Assembly: GCA_904387055.1 (NCBI GenBank)
Contig: CAJFKV010000002.1
Location: forward strand, 23,770-87,769
From: Candidatus Heteroruminococcus faecigallinarum
GTDB taxonomy: Bacteria > Bacillota > Clostridia > Oscillospirales > Ruminococcaceae
Length of the DNA: 64,000 nt
Reading direction: 5' to 3'
Shown here: piece by piece, positions 1 to 8,315 of the stretch
Position numbering within the stretch: position 1 is the stretch's first letter
How the letters are laid out: the number at the start of each line of letters is the position of its first letter
Program-made: the position numbers and the translations under genes
Notes under the pieces: model-generated
What the model was told of the DNA's origin: nothing
What the model saw: only the letters and a program-made list of their open reading frames with translations
The model's database searches: none

Positions 1-392
1 AGCATGGTGCCCTCGGTGGGCTTCATGACCGCCTTATAGGCGGACTCCACCCCCAGCGCCAGCGCGTCGCTGATCTCCCGGGCGCCCGCCTCCTGCTTGC
101 CGGCCAAGCCCTTGGAAAAGCCCCGGAACAGAAGGGACAGGATCACCCCGGAGTTTCCCCGGGCCCCCCGCAGCAGGGCGGAGGCCGCCACCTTGGACAC
201 CTGGGCCACCGTGGCATCATCCCGCAGCCGCTCCAGCTCCCGCTTAGCAGCCGAGATGGTCATTCCCATGTTGGTGCCGGTGTCTCCATCCGGCACAGGG
301 AATACGTTCAGGGCATCCACCTGATGCCGGTGATTGGCAATATTGTTGGCCCCCGAGATGATGGCATCCCGCAGGATCTTTCCGTTTATCAC
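1..392 (-). CDS. fakA: DAK2-domain fatty acid kinase-like protein (YloV/FakA family), 3' end cut by window
   Basis: Only the first 130 residues are inside the window. They carry the DAK2 (DhaL-like) nucleotide-binding signature: an ALNVFPVPDGDTGTNMG segment about 27 residues in, then LLRGARGNSGVI. In FakA this domain binds ATP-Mg and phosphorylates fatty acids presented by FakB; that role is family knowledge, not seen here. I chose the GTG start at 392 because AAGGAG lies 8 bases upstream and the frame opens directly into the conserved domain. It follows the Asp23-family gene by about 60 bases on the same strand, the usual yloU-yloV order of Firmicutes. A stand-alone dihydroxyacetone kinase DhaL is less likely given that partner. 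Confidence 0.85.
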   Translation of the reverse strand, partial: MINGKILRDAIISGANNIANHRHQVDALNVFPVPDGDTGTNMGMTISAAKRELERLRDDATVAQVSKVAASALLRGARGNSGVILSLLFRGFSKGLAGKQEAGAREISDALALGVESAYKAVMKPTEGTM

Positions 393-452
393 TGTATGCA
401 CTCCTTAATTCACGCCCGTAGGGGCGGGCGGTTACTTTGGCGAGAGCCGGCG

Positions 453-803
453 TCAAGACTTCATCGAATCCACAAACACGTTCACCTTCGCCACTTCCAG
501 GCCGGTGGCCTCTTCCACCGTGTACCGCACCTTGTTGATGATGCTGTTCACAATGGCGGAGATGTTCACCCCGTAGGTCACGGCGATGTGCAGGTCCACC
601 ACCAGCCGGCCGCCTGCCGCCCGGACGCGCACGCCCTTATCGGCGGCTTCCTTCCGGGTGAGAGCCTGGCGCAGCCCCTGTCCCGCATTGGAAAAGACCA
701 TCCCCGCAACACCAAAGCATTCGGAGGCGGCGCGGCCCACCAGGTTGGCAAAATACTCCTGGGATATTTCAATGATGCCCAATTCGTTTTCCAACTTAAT
801 CAT
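453..803 (-). CDS. yloU: Asp23/Gls24 family envelope stress protein (YloU-like)
   Basis: A 116-residue protein with the Asp23/Gls24 fold pattern: ISQEYFANLVGRAA near the N-terminus, then VDLHIAVTYGVNI and an end rich in KVNVFVDSM. Family members are cytoplasmic or membrane-associated and linked to envelope stress; the exact job of the YloU branch is unsettled. The frame opens 21 bases further upstream, but the ATG at 803 has GGGAGG 6 bases before it, so I take that start. It precedes the DAK2 kinase gene, and both probably share a transcript with the upstream lipoprotein gene. Confidence 0.88.
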   Translation of the reverse strand: MIKLENELGIIEISQEYFANLVGRAASECFGVAGMVFSNAGQGLRQALTRKEAADKGVRVRAAGGRLVVDLHIAVTYGVNISAIVNSIINKVRYTVEEATGLEVAKVNVFVDSMKS

Positions 804-888
804 ACTGAACCTCCCTGCTGCCATGCAGCCCGATTGATGGATTTCACCCGCCCGGCAAGGGGCGGACGGTCTGGCATCGTTTTTCCTT

Positions 889-2400
889 CTACCATTCTAA
901 TACATTATAGAAAATATCCTGCTCGGTTGCAACCACATTTCCGTTAAAATCCGAGGAAAAGGAGACAATTCCCCGCCGGAACATGAGGGGGATAAAGGGC
1001 GGCTCCTCCAAAAACGCCCGCAGGAACGCCTCGTAGCTCCCCTCCCCGCTCTGGAAGGCCCGGAACGCCTCCAGCAGAGTGCCGTCGGAAGCCTGCCCAT
1101 AACACAGGGCGCCCCCCGGCAGGAGACTGGCAATATCCATATTATACGGCAGCTTGACCTCCCCTATGTACAGATCATACTCCCCCGCCTCCAGCCGCTG
1201 CTGATAGGCGGCCGCGTCGCAGCCGACCAGCTCCAGGGCGATGCCCTCCTCGGCCATCTGGTCCTCCAGGCGGCCGGCCAGATCGGAGCGGTACTCGTTG
1301 TCGCTGCAATAGAGGAGCTGGATGGTCAGGCGGGAGCCGTCCGCCGCCAGGCGGTACCCCTCCTCGTCCCGCTGGCTGTAGCCCAGGCTGTCCAGCCGCT
1401 GGGAAGGGGTGGAGCCCGCCTCCGTCCCCGAGGGGCGGTATTCGCCGGTGGGGCCAAACACTGGATTCAGCGGGATGGAGGCCGCCAGGGCGCTGCCGTT
1501 GTACACCTGGGTCACCAGCTCTTGGCGGTCGATCAGGTCATACAAAACCTGGTTGAGGGAGTTGGTGTTGGTGGGGATCGTCCCCTCGTTGATTCCCAGG
1601 TACACCAGATTGTTCAGCTGCACCAGCTGGTAGCTGCCGGTAAAGTTGGCATACCATTTTTCCCGCAGGTCGGTGAAGATATAATCCACCTGCCCCGTGC
1701 GCAGGGCGTGGTTGAGGGCGTCGCCGCCGTCCATCTGCACCAGCCGGAAGGTGTGCACCGGTCCTGCCGGCTCCCAATGCCTTTCGTTGGCCACCAGGGT
1801 GTTCCCTTCCATCCGGTAGCGGCCGCTCCCCTGGGGCAGGGCCTCCCCGGCGGTGCTCTCCTGGATAATGGGGAAGCAGAGGCTCCGGTCAAAATACTGG
1901 TCCGGGTGGTCCAGAGTAATCACCAGCTGGTTCTCCCCCGACGCCTGGGCCCCCGCCACATTGGACAGCCCCGCACCGTAGTATCCCGACTGGATGGCCA
2001 GGGAGAGGGAATATTCCACATCCCCGCTGGTGACCGGGGTTCCATCCCAAAAGACCGCGTCCGGCCGCAGCGTGACGGTACAGGTGGTCCCCTCCAGAGA
2101 AATCTCCTGGGCCAGGCAGAGCTCGGCCTCGTACTGGGGGTTCAGCCGCACCAGGGGATCGTAGAGAAGCTGGGCCGCCTGGGTGTTGTATACGCTCACC
2201 GCCGTGTAGGGATGGAGGGAATCGTCCGCCGCATAGGGCAGGTCCAGGGTGTTCGCCATCTCCTGTGCAGCGGCAGAGGTCTCCTCCTGGGGGCCGGCCT
2301 GAACCGGCTGCTCCTCCTCCCCCTGCCCGCCGCAGCCGCCCGCCAGCAGACAGAGGCTCAGCAGCAGCGCGGCCACAAGGGCCCGCGGTATCATCGCCAT
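889..2400 (-). CDS. Peptide-type ABC transporter substrate-binding lipoprotein (SBP family 5)
   Basis: A 503-residue extracytoplasmic solute-binding protein. The N-terminus is a lipoprotein signal (hydrophobic LVAALLLSLCLLAGGC, Cys about residue 24) followed by a Gly/Glu/Gln-rich linker. The body has family 5 landmarks: YDPLVRLN, then TVTLRPDAVFWDGTPVTSGDV near residue 110. Proteins of this family bind oligopeptides, dipeptides or nickel and feed an OppBC-type permease. No permease or ATPase genes adjoin it, so it is an orphan whose ligand cannot be named. The ATG at 2400 has GGGAGG about 11 bases upstream; the longer open frame runs back through the spoVS terminator and is rejected. Confidence 0.86.
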   Translation of the reverse strand: MAMIPRALVAALLLSLCLLAGGCGGQGEEEQPVQAGPQEETSAAAQEMANTLDLPYAADDSLHPYTAVSVYNTQAAQLLYDPLVRLNPQYEAELCLAQEISLEGTTCTVTLRPDAVFWDGTPVTSGDVEYSLSLAIQSGYYGAGLSNVAGAQASGENQLVITLDHPDQYFDRSLCFPIIQESTAGEALPQGSGRYRMEGNTLVANERHWEPAGPVHTFRLVQMDGGDALNHALRTGQVDYIFTDLREKWYANFTGSYQLVQLNNLVYLGINEGTIPTNTNSLNQVLYDLIDRQELVTQVYNGSALAASIPLNPVFGPTGEYRPSGTEAGSTPSQRLDSLGYSQRDEEGYRLAADGSRLTIQLLYCSDNEYRSDLAGRLEDQMAEEGIALELVGCDAAAYQQRLEAGEYDLYIGEVKLPYNMDIASLLPGGALCYGQASDGTLLEAFRAFQSGEGSYEAFLRAFLEEPPFIPLMFRRGIVSFSSDFNGNVVATEQDIFYNVLEW

Positions 2401-2433
2401 AAAATCGTCTTCCTCCCTTCGTCCAAAAAGACA

Positions 2434-2469
2434 GAAAAACGGGCGGAACCGTCCTTCTGTTCCGCCCGT
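2434..2469 (-). terminator. Rho-independent terminator of spoVS
   Basis: An 11-bp perfect stem (ACGGGCGGAAC with GTTCCGCCCGT, 9-base loop) followed on the minus strand by TTTT. It starts 14 bases past the spoVS stop codon and ends only about 34 bases before the ATG of the downstream lipoprotein gene. Confidence 0.85.
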
Positions 2470-2482
2470 CACACCACCGGTA

Positions 2483-2743
2483 TTACCGTGGTTCCACGAT
2501 CAGCTTAATGGCTGTCCGCTTTTCATCGTTGATGGTTACATTGGCAAAAGCCGGCACACAGATCAAGTCGATCCCTGCCGGGGCCAGATACCCCCTGGCG
2601 ATGGCCACCGCTTTTACCGCCTGGTTGGACGCTCCCGCGCCAACCGCCTGAACCTCTACGGCACCGTATTCGCGAACAACACCCGCAATTGCGCCTGCCA
2701 CCGAATTGGGCACAGACTTCGCTGATACCTTAAGCACTTCCAT
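2483..2743 (-). CDS. spoVS: Stage V sporulation protein S
   Basis: An 86-residue protein matching SpoVS almost end to end: MEVLKVSAKSVPNSVAGAIA at the start, VQAVGAGASNQAVKAVAIAR in the middle, and an IDLICVPAFANVTI strand near the end. SpoVS is a small Alba-like protein needed for spore coat assembly and core dehydration in Bacillus subtilis. The start at 2743 is fixed by conservation and by a GAGAGGGG site; upstream codons in frame are not conserved. It lies just downstream of ymdB, an association known in Firmicutes, but has its own promoter and terminator here. Its presence supports a spore-forming host. Confidence 0.95.
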   Translation of the reverse strand: MEVLKVSAKSVPNSVAGAIAGVVREYGAVEVQAVGAGASNQAVKAVAIARGYLAPAGIDLICVPAFANVTINDEKRTAIKLIVEPR

Positions 2744-2795
2744 CGTGATACCCCTCTCGTTCAGCGATTTACAATAGTTGGAATGCTCTATTGCT

Positions 2796-2824
2796 ATCAT
2801 ATACTAAAATGCCGCCAAATTCAA
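2796..2824 (-). promoter_or_regulatory. spoVS: Sigma-A-type promoter of spoVS
   Basis: TTGAAT, 17-base spacer, TATGAT on the minus strand, about 50 bases upstream of the spoVS start. It sits between the ymdB stop and spoVS, so spoVS can be read on its own. A sigma-H element, used in Bacillus subtilis, was not recognised. Confidence 0.65.
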
Positions 2825-2846
2825 GAGTATGGGCTAAAAACATTAT

Positions 2847-3614
2847 TTAATCGATATTTAACCGCTGAATTTTGGTTGTTTTGCCGGTTTTTTCGTCAAT
2901 CTGCAACAAAATGCCGGAAATTCTTACCGGTCCGGGATCGTTTTCAAACCGCACCGGCAGGTGGGTGCGCAGCCTCTTGATCGCCAGGGCAGGCTTTACG
3001 CCCAAGATCGACTGAAAGCTTCCGCACATTCCCAGGTCGGTGAGGGCGCCGGTGCCGCCGGGGAGAATCCGCTCATCGGCGGTCTGGATATGGGTGTGGG
3101 TTCCCACCACCGCCGACACCCGTCCGTCCAGGTAAAAGGCCAGGGCCAGCTTTTCGGAGGTGGCCTCGGCGTGGAAATCCACCACAATGTTGGGGGTGGT
3201 TACCCCCTTCAGCAGCCGGTCCACACAGTCAAAGGGATTCTCCAGGGGATCCATATACACCGTCCCCTGGAGGTTGATGACACACAGGGAAAACCGCAGC
3301 CCGTCAAAGAGGGTGATCCCCCGGCCGGGGGCCTCCGGGTGAAAGTTGGCCGGCCGCAAAAGCCAGTCCTCCTCCTCCAGGAGGGGGTAGATCTCCCGCC
3401 GGCGCAGCACATGGTTGCCGGTGGTGACCACATCCGCCCCCGCGTCCCGCAGGGCCCGGGCATCCGCCGGAAGGATACCGTTCCCCTCGGCGGCGTTTTC
3501 TCCGTTCACCACCGCCACGTCCACGGCGTATTCCCGCCGCAGCTGGGGCAGCTTCCGGCAGACGGTACGGCAGCCGTTCTGGCCTACCACATCTCCCAAC
3601 ATCAGCACCTTCAC
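2847..3614 (-). CDS. ymdB: YmdB family metallophosphoesterase
   Basis: A 255-residue calcineurin-like phosphoesterase of the YmdB type. Metal-binding motifs appear in order: GDVVG at residues 7-11, NGENAAEGNG near 38, TGNHV near 66, DFHAEATSEK near 150 and GTHTHIQT near 175. YmdB hydrolyses cyclic nucleotides in vitro and influences biofilm and motility choice in Bacillus subtilis. The start is GTG at 3614 with GGAGGAGAC upstream. A TATACT -10 element lies about 40 bases before it with a poor -35. spoVS follows by 103 bases on the same strand. Length is normal for the family. Confidence 0.92.
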   Translation of the reverse strand: MKVLMLGDVVGQNGCRTVCRKLPQLRREYAVDVAVVNGENAAEGNGILPADARALRDAGADVVTTGNHVLRRREIYPLLEEEDWLLRPANFHPEAPGRGITLFDGLRFSLCVINLQGTVYMDPLENPFDCVDRLLKGVTTPNIVVDFHAEATSEKLALAFYLDGRVSAVVGTHTHIQTADERILPGGTGALTDLGMCGSFQSILGVKPALAIKRLRTHLPVRFENDPGPVRISGILLQIDEKTGKTTKIQRLNID

Positions 3615-3701
3615 GGCTGTCTCCTCCTTCCCACCAGCGCGTTGCTTGTGCTATCAGTATACACGATTTCCCGTAGAAAAGAAAGGGGTTGCTGCTCCCC
3701 A

Positions 3702-3742
3702 AAAAGACAGGCGGGCCGCTGCACCGGGCCCGCCTGTCTTTT
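3702..3742. terminator. Bidirectional terminator between the SDR gene and ymdB
   Basis: Near-perfect stem AAAAGACAGGCGGGC with GCCCGCCTGTCTTTT, giving a T-run on either strand. It ends transcription of the SDR gene (minus) before the ymdB promoter. Confidence 0.85.
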
Positions 3743-3792
3743 CTATGAACAATCTCCTCCGCGGGCAGCTCCCGCCAAGTCTTCCAAAAGGG

Positions 3793-4563
3793 CTACAACA
3801 GAGTATATCCGCCGTCCACGACAATCTCGGCGCCGGTGACATAGGACGACGCGTCGCTCGCCAGGTAGACAACCGTGCCGGACAGCTCGTACGGATCGCC
3901 GAACCGCCCCATGGGGACCCGCTCCATCCAGATGGGATGGCAGTCCTCCCACTGGAGGGCCATCTCGGTCATGTGGTAACCGGGGCTGATGCAGTTCACC
4001 CGCACATTGTGGGGGGCCAATTCGCAGGCCAGCGTCCGGGTAAAGGAGAGAACCGCTCCCTTGGAGGCGGCATAGTGGGTCACCTTCTGAGGCACATTGT
4101 AAATGTGGGCAGACATGGAGCACATGTTGATGATGGACCCCTTCTTCTTGGGGATCATGATCCGGGCCGCCTCCTGGGCGCAGAAAATCGTCCCGTTCAC
4201 GTTCACATCCATCAGTTCCCGGATCTGTTCCGGCGTCAGGTTGACGCAGTCGGTGGCAATATTGGCGATGCCGGCGTTGTTGAACAGGATGTCCACCGTT
4301 CCAAAGGCTTCCACCGCTTTTGCGAACAGGTTCTGCACATCGGCGGGATCCTGCACCAGGCATTTGACGCCGATGGTCCTGGCCCCGGTCATCTGGCCAA
4401 TCTCCTGGGCGGCCTTCTCCGCCGCCGCCTGGGTGGTCGCCGTGAATACCACGCTGGCCCCCGCTTCACACAGCCCCTTGGCCGTCGCTCTTCCAAAGCC
4501 TCTGGAGGAACCCGTTACAATGGCTACCTTGCCGGACAAACTGAATTGATCCAAAACTCCCAT
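3793..4563 (-). CDS. SDR family NAD(P)-dependent oxidoreductase
   Basis: A 256-residue classical short-chain dehydrogenase. It shows the nucleotide loop TGSSRGFG at residues 17-24, the NNAG motif near 90, a catalytic Ser in CSMSAH, YAASK with the catalytic Tyr and Lys near 162-166, and the SPGYHMTEM segment and C-terminal DGGYTLL common in sugar-acid and FabG-like members. Substrate cannot be told from sequence; gluconate 5-dehydrogenase-like or steroid and acyl reductases are all possible. It is monocistronic: a TATACT -10 lies near 4613-4618 and terminators flank both sides, so the neighbours give no pathway hint. Confidence 0.88.
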   Translation of the reverse strand: MGVLDQFSLSGKVAIVTGSSRGFGRATAKGLCEAGASVVFTATTQAAAEKAAQEIGQMTGARTIGVKCLVQDPADVQNLFAKAVEAFGTVDILFNNAGIANIATDCVNLTPEQIRELMDVNVNGTIFCAQEAARIMIPKKKGSIINMCSMSAHIYNVPQKVTHYAASKGAVLSFTRTLACELAPHNVRVNCISPGYHMTEMALQWEDCHPIWMERVPMGRFGDPYELSGTVVYLASDASSYVTGAEIVVDGGYTLL

Positions 4564-4697
4564 TTGTCAAAACCTCCTAGCGTCTGTTCGTTGGGACTTG
4601 CCTGACAACTTCAGTATACCAGACGCACCTTGGAAAACGTTAGGAGGATCTTTCATTTTTTATAATTTTAATTTCGATTTTCTGTGAAAAATTGTGC

Positions 4698-4730
4698 AAA
4701 AAGCGCCCTGACAACATCAAGGCGCTTTGT
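4698..4730 (-). terminator. Terminator of the amino acid ABC operon
   Basis: Stem AAAGCGCC with GGCGCTTT around a 13-base loop, followed on the minus strand by TTTTTG, just after the ATPase gene stop. Confidence 0.75.
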
Positions 4731-4746
4731 TTTACGGCAACTTTGC

Positions 4747-5469
4747 TTACAATACCTTGGACAGGAACTCCTGCAGCCGGGGATTCTTGGGATTCTGGAA
4801 GAACTCCTCCGGCGGGGCGCTTTCCAGCACCATCCCGTCGTCCATAAAGAGGACGCGGGTGCCCACCTCCCGGGCAAAGCCCATCTCGTGGGTCACCACC
4901 ACCATGGTCATCCCTTCCCGGGCCAGCTCTTTCATCAGCTCCAGCACCTCGCCCACCATCTCCGGATCCAGGGCGGAGGTGGGCTCGTCAAAGAGCATCA
5001 CCTCCGGGTTCATGGCCAGCGCCCGGATAATGGCGATCCGCTGCTTCTGCCCGCCGGAGAGCTGGGGAGGATAGGCGCCCGCCTTGTCCTCCAGGCCGAT
5101 CCGGGCCAGCAGGCGGTGGGCGTTTTCTTTGGCCTCCTCCGGCGTCTGCAGCCCCAGCTTGACCGGGGCGAGGGTGATGTTCTCCTCCACCGACATGTGG
5201 GGAAACAGGTTGAAGTGCTGGAAGACCATCCCCATCTTCTGGCGGACCTTGTCCACATCCACCCCTTTGGCGGTGATGTCCACCCCATCCACAAACACCT
5301 GGCCGCTGGTAGGCTTCTCCAGCAGGTTGAGGCACCGGAGGAAGGTGCTCTTTCCCGAGCCGGACGGGCCGATGATGACCACCTTTTCGCCCTTGTCAAT
5401 CTCCTCGTTGAGGCCCTTGAGGACCTCGTTCTTCCCAAAGGATTTGTGCAGATTCTTAACGCTGATCAC
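4747..5469 (-). CDS. glnQ: Polar amino acid ABC transporter ATP-binding protein
   Basis: A 240-residue ATPase of the GlnQ/HisP class, which powers uptake of polar amino acids at the membrane. Walker [10 protein letters not shown] is near residue 35, the Q-loop [10 protein letters not shown] near 80, signature LSGGQKQR near 135, Walker [13 protein letters not shown] near 158, and the switch His in VVTHEMGFA near 195. The start is GTG at 5469, preceded by GGGAGG; it overlaps the 3' end of the permease gene by 14 bases, which implies translational coupling. The longer open frame upstream is a run-on into permease DNA. Confidence 0.93.
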   Translation of the reverse strand: MISVKNLHKSFGKNEVLKGLNEEIDKGEKVVIIGPSGSGKSTFLRCLNLLEKPTSGQVFVDGVDITAKGVDVDKVRQKMGMVFQHFNLFPHMSVEENITLAPVKLGLQTPEEAKENAHRLLARIGLEDKAGAYPPQLSGGQKQRIAIIRALAMNPEVMLFDEPTSALDPEMVGEVLELMKELAREGMTMVVVTHEMGFAREVGTRVLFMDDGMVLESAPPEEFFQNPKNPRLQEFLSKVL

Positions 5470-6163
5470 TGACCCGCAGCCTCCCTTCCATCTTCTTCTG
5501 GAGGGCGGTAAGCCCCAGAACAATTACCAGATAGATAGCCGCCACCGCCAACAACGGAACGTAGGCGTTAAAGGTCCGGCTCTTGATGACAGTGGACACC
5601 ATGGTCAGCTCGCGGACAGCAATCATGGGGGCCACCGAGGTCTCCTTTACCAGGGCGATAAACTCGTTGAAGAGGGCCGGCAGAATGTTCTTGACCGCCT
5701 GGGGCAGGACAATGTACCGCATGGTGACGTTCTGGGACAGGCCCAGGGAGCGGCCGGCCTCCGTCTGCCCCCGGTCCACCGACAGGATGCCCGCCCGGAT
5801 AATCTCGGCCACATAGGCGCCGGAGTTGATGCCAAAGGAAAGCATGGCCACCGGGATGGCCCAGGTGTCGTCGGCGGACGCAAAGACCACATAGTAGAAG
5901 ATCATCAGCTGGACCACCACCGGGGTTCCCCGGATGAGGCCGATGTAGACATTTGCCAGCCAGTTGAGGGGGGCCAGGCCCTTGTTCTCGGCGGCGTACA
6001 CCTTGATGATGGCGATGAGCACCCCAATGACGGTGCCGATGATGACGCCGCCCAGGGCCATAAAGAGCGTGTTGCGCAAGCCCTCCAGATAGAGGAGGTA
6101 CCGGCCGTCGGCGATGATGTTGGTATATAGCTCCTCCTGCAGGGTTAGCAGCTGCATGGGCAT
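5456..6163 (-). CDS. Polar amino acid ABC transporter permease
   Basis: A 235-residue inner membrane subunit of the HisM/GlnP type. Hydrophobic helices are visible (for example [20 protein letters not shown]), together with the EAA loop region ending in [10 protein letters not shown], which docks the ATPase, and the family segment [17 protein letters not shown]. It forms the channel with the ATPase encoded just downstream and receives substrate from the lipoprotein encoded upstream. The ATG at 6163 has AGGAGG upstream; a longer frame exists but lacks a ribosome site. The amino acid carried (glutamine, glutamate, cystine or other) cannot be assigned from sequence. Confidence 0.92.
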   Translation of the reverse strand: MPMQLLTLQEELYTNIIADGRYLLYLEGLRNTLFMALGGVIIGTVIGVLIAIIKVYAAENKGLAPLNWLANVYIGLIRGTPVVVQLMIFYYVVFASADDTWAIPVAMLSFGINSGAYVAEIIRAGILSVDRGQTEAGRSLGLSQNVTMRYIVLPQAVKNILPALFNEFIALVKETSVAPMIAVRELTMVSTVIKSRTFNAYVPLLAVAAIYLVIVLGLTALQKKMEGRLRVSDQR

Positions 6164-6236
6164 GGGGGGAAACCTCCTTTTGAACAAGATACAGGCGCCC
6201 ACCCGCGGGGAGAAGGCGCCCAAGGCAGGAAACACG

Positions 6237-6268
6237 CCGGCAGGCTGGCGGCAAAACCAGCCTGCCGG
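6237..6268 (-). other. Intergenic stem-loop between binding-protein and permease genes
   Basis: A perfect 12-bp stem, CCGGCAGGCTGG with CCAGCCTGCCGG, around an 8-base loop, without a T-run. Its place after the binding-protein gene fits an mRNA-stabilising or partial-termination hairpin that raises binding protein over permease. Confidence 0.6.
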
Positions 6269-6305
6269 GCGGTTCGTTTACAGGGAATGGGGAAGGGGGA
6301 TCTGG

Positions 6306-7205
6306 TTATGCCGCGTCGGCGGTGTTCTCGGTGTGGAAGGTAACCAGCTCGTCAATGCTGCCATCCTCCAGCATACCGGCGAGCACCTCGTTGACCACCG
6401 GCAGCAGGTCGCTGCCCTTGTTCACCGCCAGGGCGTAGCTCTCGGAATCGTTGATAGCCCCGTCGCTCAGCTTGAGGGCGCCCTCGTTCTGGCTCACGAT
6501 GGTCTGGGCAGGGAACTGGTCCAGAACCACCACATCCAGACGGCCGTTGAGAAGATCCAGGGAGGCCTCCAGACCGGTCTTGTACTGCTTAAGGGTGGCA
6601 CCGGTATCCTTCAAGGCACCGTCCGAAATCTCCCCGTCGATGAACAGGTCGCCGGTGGTCCCGGTCTGGACGCCGATGCTCTTGCCAGCCAGGTCGGCCA
6701 GGGAAGCGATGGTGCTGTCGGGAGGCAGGATCATGTACTGGGCACTGGTGAAGTACACATCGGAGAAGTCCACGCTCTGGAGCCGCTCCTCGGTGATGGT
6801 CATACCGGCGCCGATGATGTCACCCTTGCCGGAGACCAGCGCGTTGATCACGCCGTCAAAATCCATATCCACCACCCGCAGTTCTACGCCCAGCTCTTCG
6901 GCAATGGCAGCGCAGATATCCACGTCTACGCCGGCGGGCTCGGTACCGTCAATATACTCAAAGGGAGGGAAGCCGCAGTTGGTAAGCATAACCAGCTCGC
7001 CGGCCGCCTGGATGCGGGCCACGTCGCTCTCGCCACTGGAAGCCTCTTCACTGGACCCTTCCTCGCTGGAAGCCTCCGTGGAGCTGCCGGCCTCGCTGGA
7101 AGCGGCATCCGTGGAAGCGGCGCTGCTGGAGCTGGAACCGCCACAGGCGGCCAGAGAGAACATCATCGCTGCGGCAAGCAGCATAGCCAATACCTTTTTC
7201 ATCAT
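6306..7205 (-). CDS. Polar amino acid ABC transporter substrate-binding lipoprotein
   Basis: A 299-residue SBP family 3 protein. A lipoprotein signal ends in FSLAACGG (Cys about 21), followed by a long Ser/Ala/Glu linker to about residue 62. The body shows FPPFEYIDGTEPAGVDVDI and a GVQTGTTGD segment typical of family 3 binding proteins, and ends in a short Thr/Ala tail. It captures polar amino acids outside the membrane for the permease and ATPase encoded downstream. Start is ATG 7205 or the adjacent ATG 7202; TAAGGAGG fits either. It is the first gene of a three-gene operon with a good promoter. Confidence 0.93.
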   Translation of the reverse strand: MMKKVLAMLLAAAMMFSLAACGGSSSSSAASTDAASSEAGSSTEASSEEGSSEEASSGESDVARIQAAGELVMLTNCGFPPFEYIDGTEPAGVDVDICAAIAEELGVELRVVDMDFDGVINALVSGKGDIIGAGMTITEERLQSVDFSDVYFTSAQYMILPPDSTIASLADLAGKSIGVQTGTTGDLFIDGEISDGALKDTGATLKQYKTGLEASLDLLNGRLDVVVLDQFPAQTIVSQNEGALKLSDGAINDSESYALAVNKGSDLLPVVNEVLAGMLEDGSIDELVTFHTENTADAA

Positions 7206-7271
7206 TCATCCTCCTTAAATGCATCGTTCAGGTTGCTGGAACTTGGAAGCTGTCCAGCTGGTATGGTGATT

Positions 7272-7299
7272 ATTATACACGATTTTGCCGCAAAATCAA
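7272..7299 (-). promoter_or_regulatory. Promoter of the amino acid ABC operon
   Basis: TTGATT, 16-base spacer, TATAAT on the minus strand, about 65 bases before the binding-protein start. Confidence 0.75.
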
Positions 7300-7334
7300 G
7301 AGTTTTATGAAAAAAAATTCAGAAAATATGATTT

Positions 7335-8225
7335 TTATTCAAATCTACCACACCCTGCTTTTTCCAGGGCCAATTTCATGTCATTGTGCATATCCAGCGA
7401 AAGCTGGATTGCCTCCCCTGTAACCGGGTGCGGAAACGAAACCCACCCGCAGTGGAGAGCCTGCCGTTCCAGCAGGGCCGCGGACCCGCCATAAAATGTA
7501 TCGCCCGCCAGCGGGTGCCCCAGATAGGAAAAATGGACGCGGATTTGATGGGTGCGGCCGGTGTGAAGGATACATTCCACCAAGGTATGTCCTTCCCCTC
7601 TGGCCAGGACCCGGTACTGGGTGATCGCCTCCTGGCCGTCCGGGTCCACCACCCGCCGCATCTCATAGGGTACCTCCCGCAGGATGGGCAGATCGATCAC
7701 CCCTTCCTCCTGCTCCAGCCGCCCCTCCACCAGGGCCAGGTACCGCTTCTGCACCTGTTTCCACAGCTTGCCGGCGGCAATCTGGTTTTTTGCCACCACC
7801 ACCCCGCCGGTGGTATCCTTATCCAGGCGGTTGATCGGCCGGAAGGTGGTCACTGTCTCCCCCTTCTCCAGGCAGTGGGCGGCGTATACATTGGCCAAGG
7901 TATCGTTGTAATGGCCGCCGGACATGTGGCAGGGCATATCCGCCGGCTTGTTGTACACCAGCAGGTCGTCGTCCTCATAGGCAATTTCCACCGCCCGCTG
8001 GCTCACATACATGGGGCGGGGTTCCTCCGGCAGGTTGATCTCCAGCAGGTCCCCCTCGGCCAGCCGATCGATGGTGCGGGCGTGGCGGCCGTTGAGGAGG
8101 ATGCCCTCCGGCAGTTTTTTCAGCTGGATCACCACCCGATGGGAGATCCCCTGGTCCCCCCGCAGGAACCATTCAATCTTCTTCCCGGCAAAGGGCGCCG
8201 TGATCCGAAATTCCAGATGCCGCAT
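7335..8225 (-). CDS. RluA family RNA pseudouridine synthase
   Basis: A 296-residue enzyme with an N-terminal S4-like region (ISHRVVIQLKKLPEGILLNG near 30-55) and a pseudouridine synthase domain with the RluA motif INRLDKDTTGG near residue 130, whose Asp is catalytic. The end carries HTGRTHQIRVHFSYLGHPLAGD, the family RTHQIR motif. It isomerises uridine in rRNA or tRNA; the exact site is not predictable. The start at 8225 has AAAGGAGA upstream. The longer open frame would reach into the ilvE terminator and is not used. It lies downstream of ilvE, which has its own terminator. Confidence 0.9.
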   Translation of the reverse strand: MRHLEFRITAPFAGKKIEWFLRGDQGISHRVVIQLKKLPEGILLNGRHARTIDRLAEGDLLEINLPEEPRPMYVSQRAVEIAYEDDDLLVYNKPADMPCHMSGGHYNDTLANVYAAHCLEKGETVTTFRPINRLDKDTTGGVVVAKNQIAAGKLWKQVQKRYLALVEGRLEQEEGVIDLPILREVPYEMRRVVDPDGQEAITQYRVLARGEGHTLVECILHTGRTHQIRVHFSYLGHPLAGDTFYGGSAALLERQALHCGWVSFPHPVTGEAIQLSLDMHNDMKLALEKAGCGRFE

Positions 8226-8264
8226 GGCCGTCTCCTTTCCTCCCGGGCCAGAGGCCCGTCCAAC

Positions 8265-8297
8265 AAAAAAAGCATGGCGGTGGTTGGCCGCCATGCT
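8265..8297 (-). terminator. Terminator of ilvE
   Basis: Perfect 10-bp stem AGCATGGCGG with CCGCCATGCT, followed on the minus strand by a run of T, about 20 bases after the ilvE stop. Confidence 0.88.
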
Positions 8298-8315
8298 CCC
8301 TGTCAATCCTGTTTC

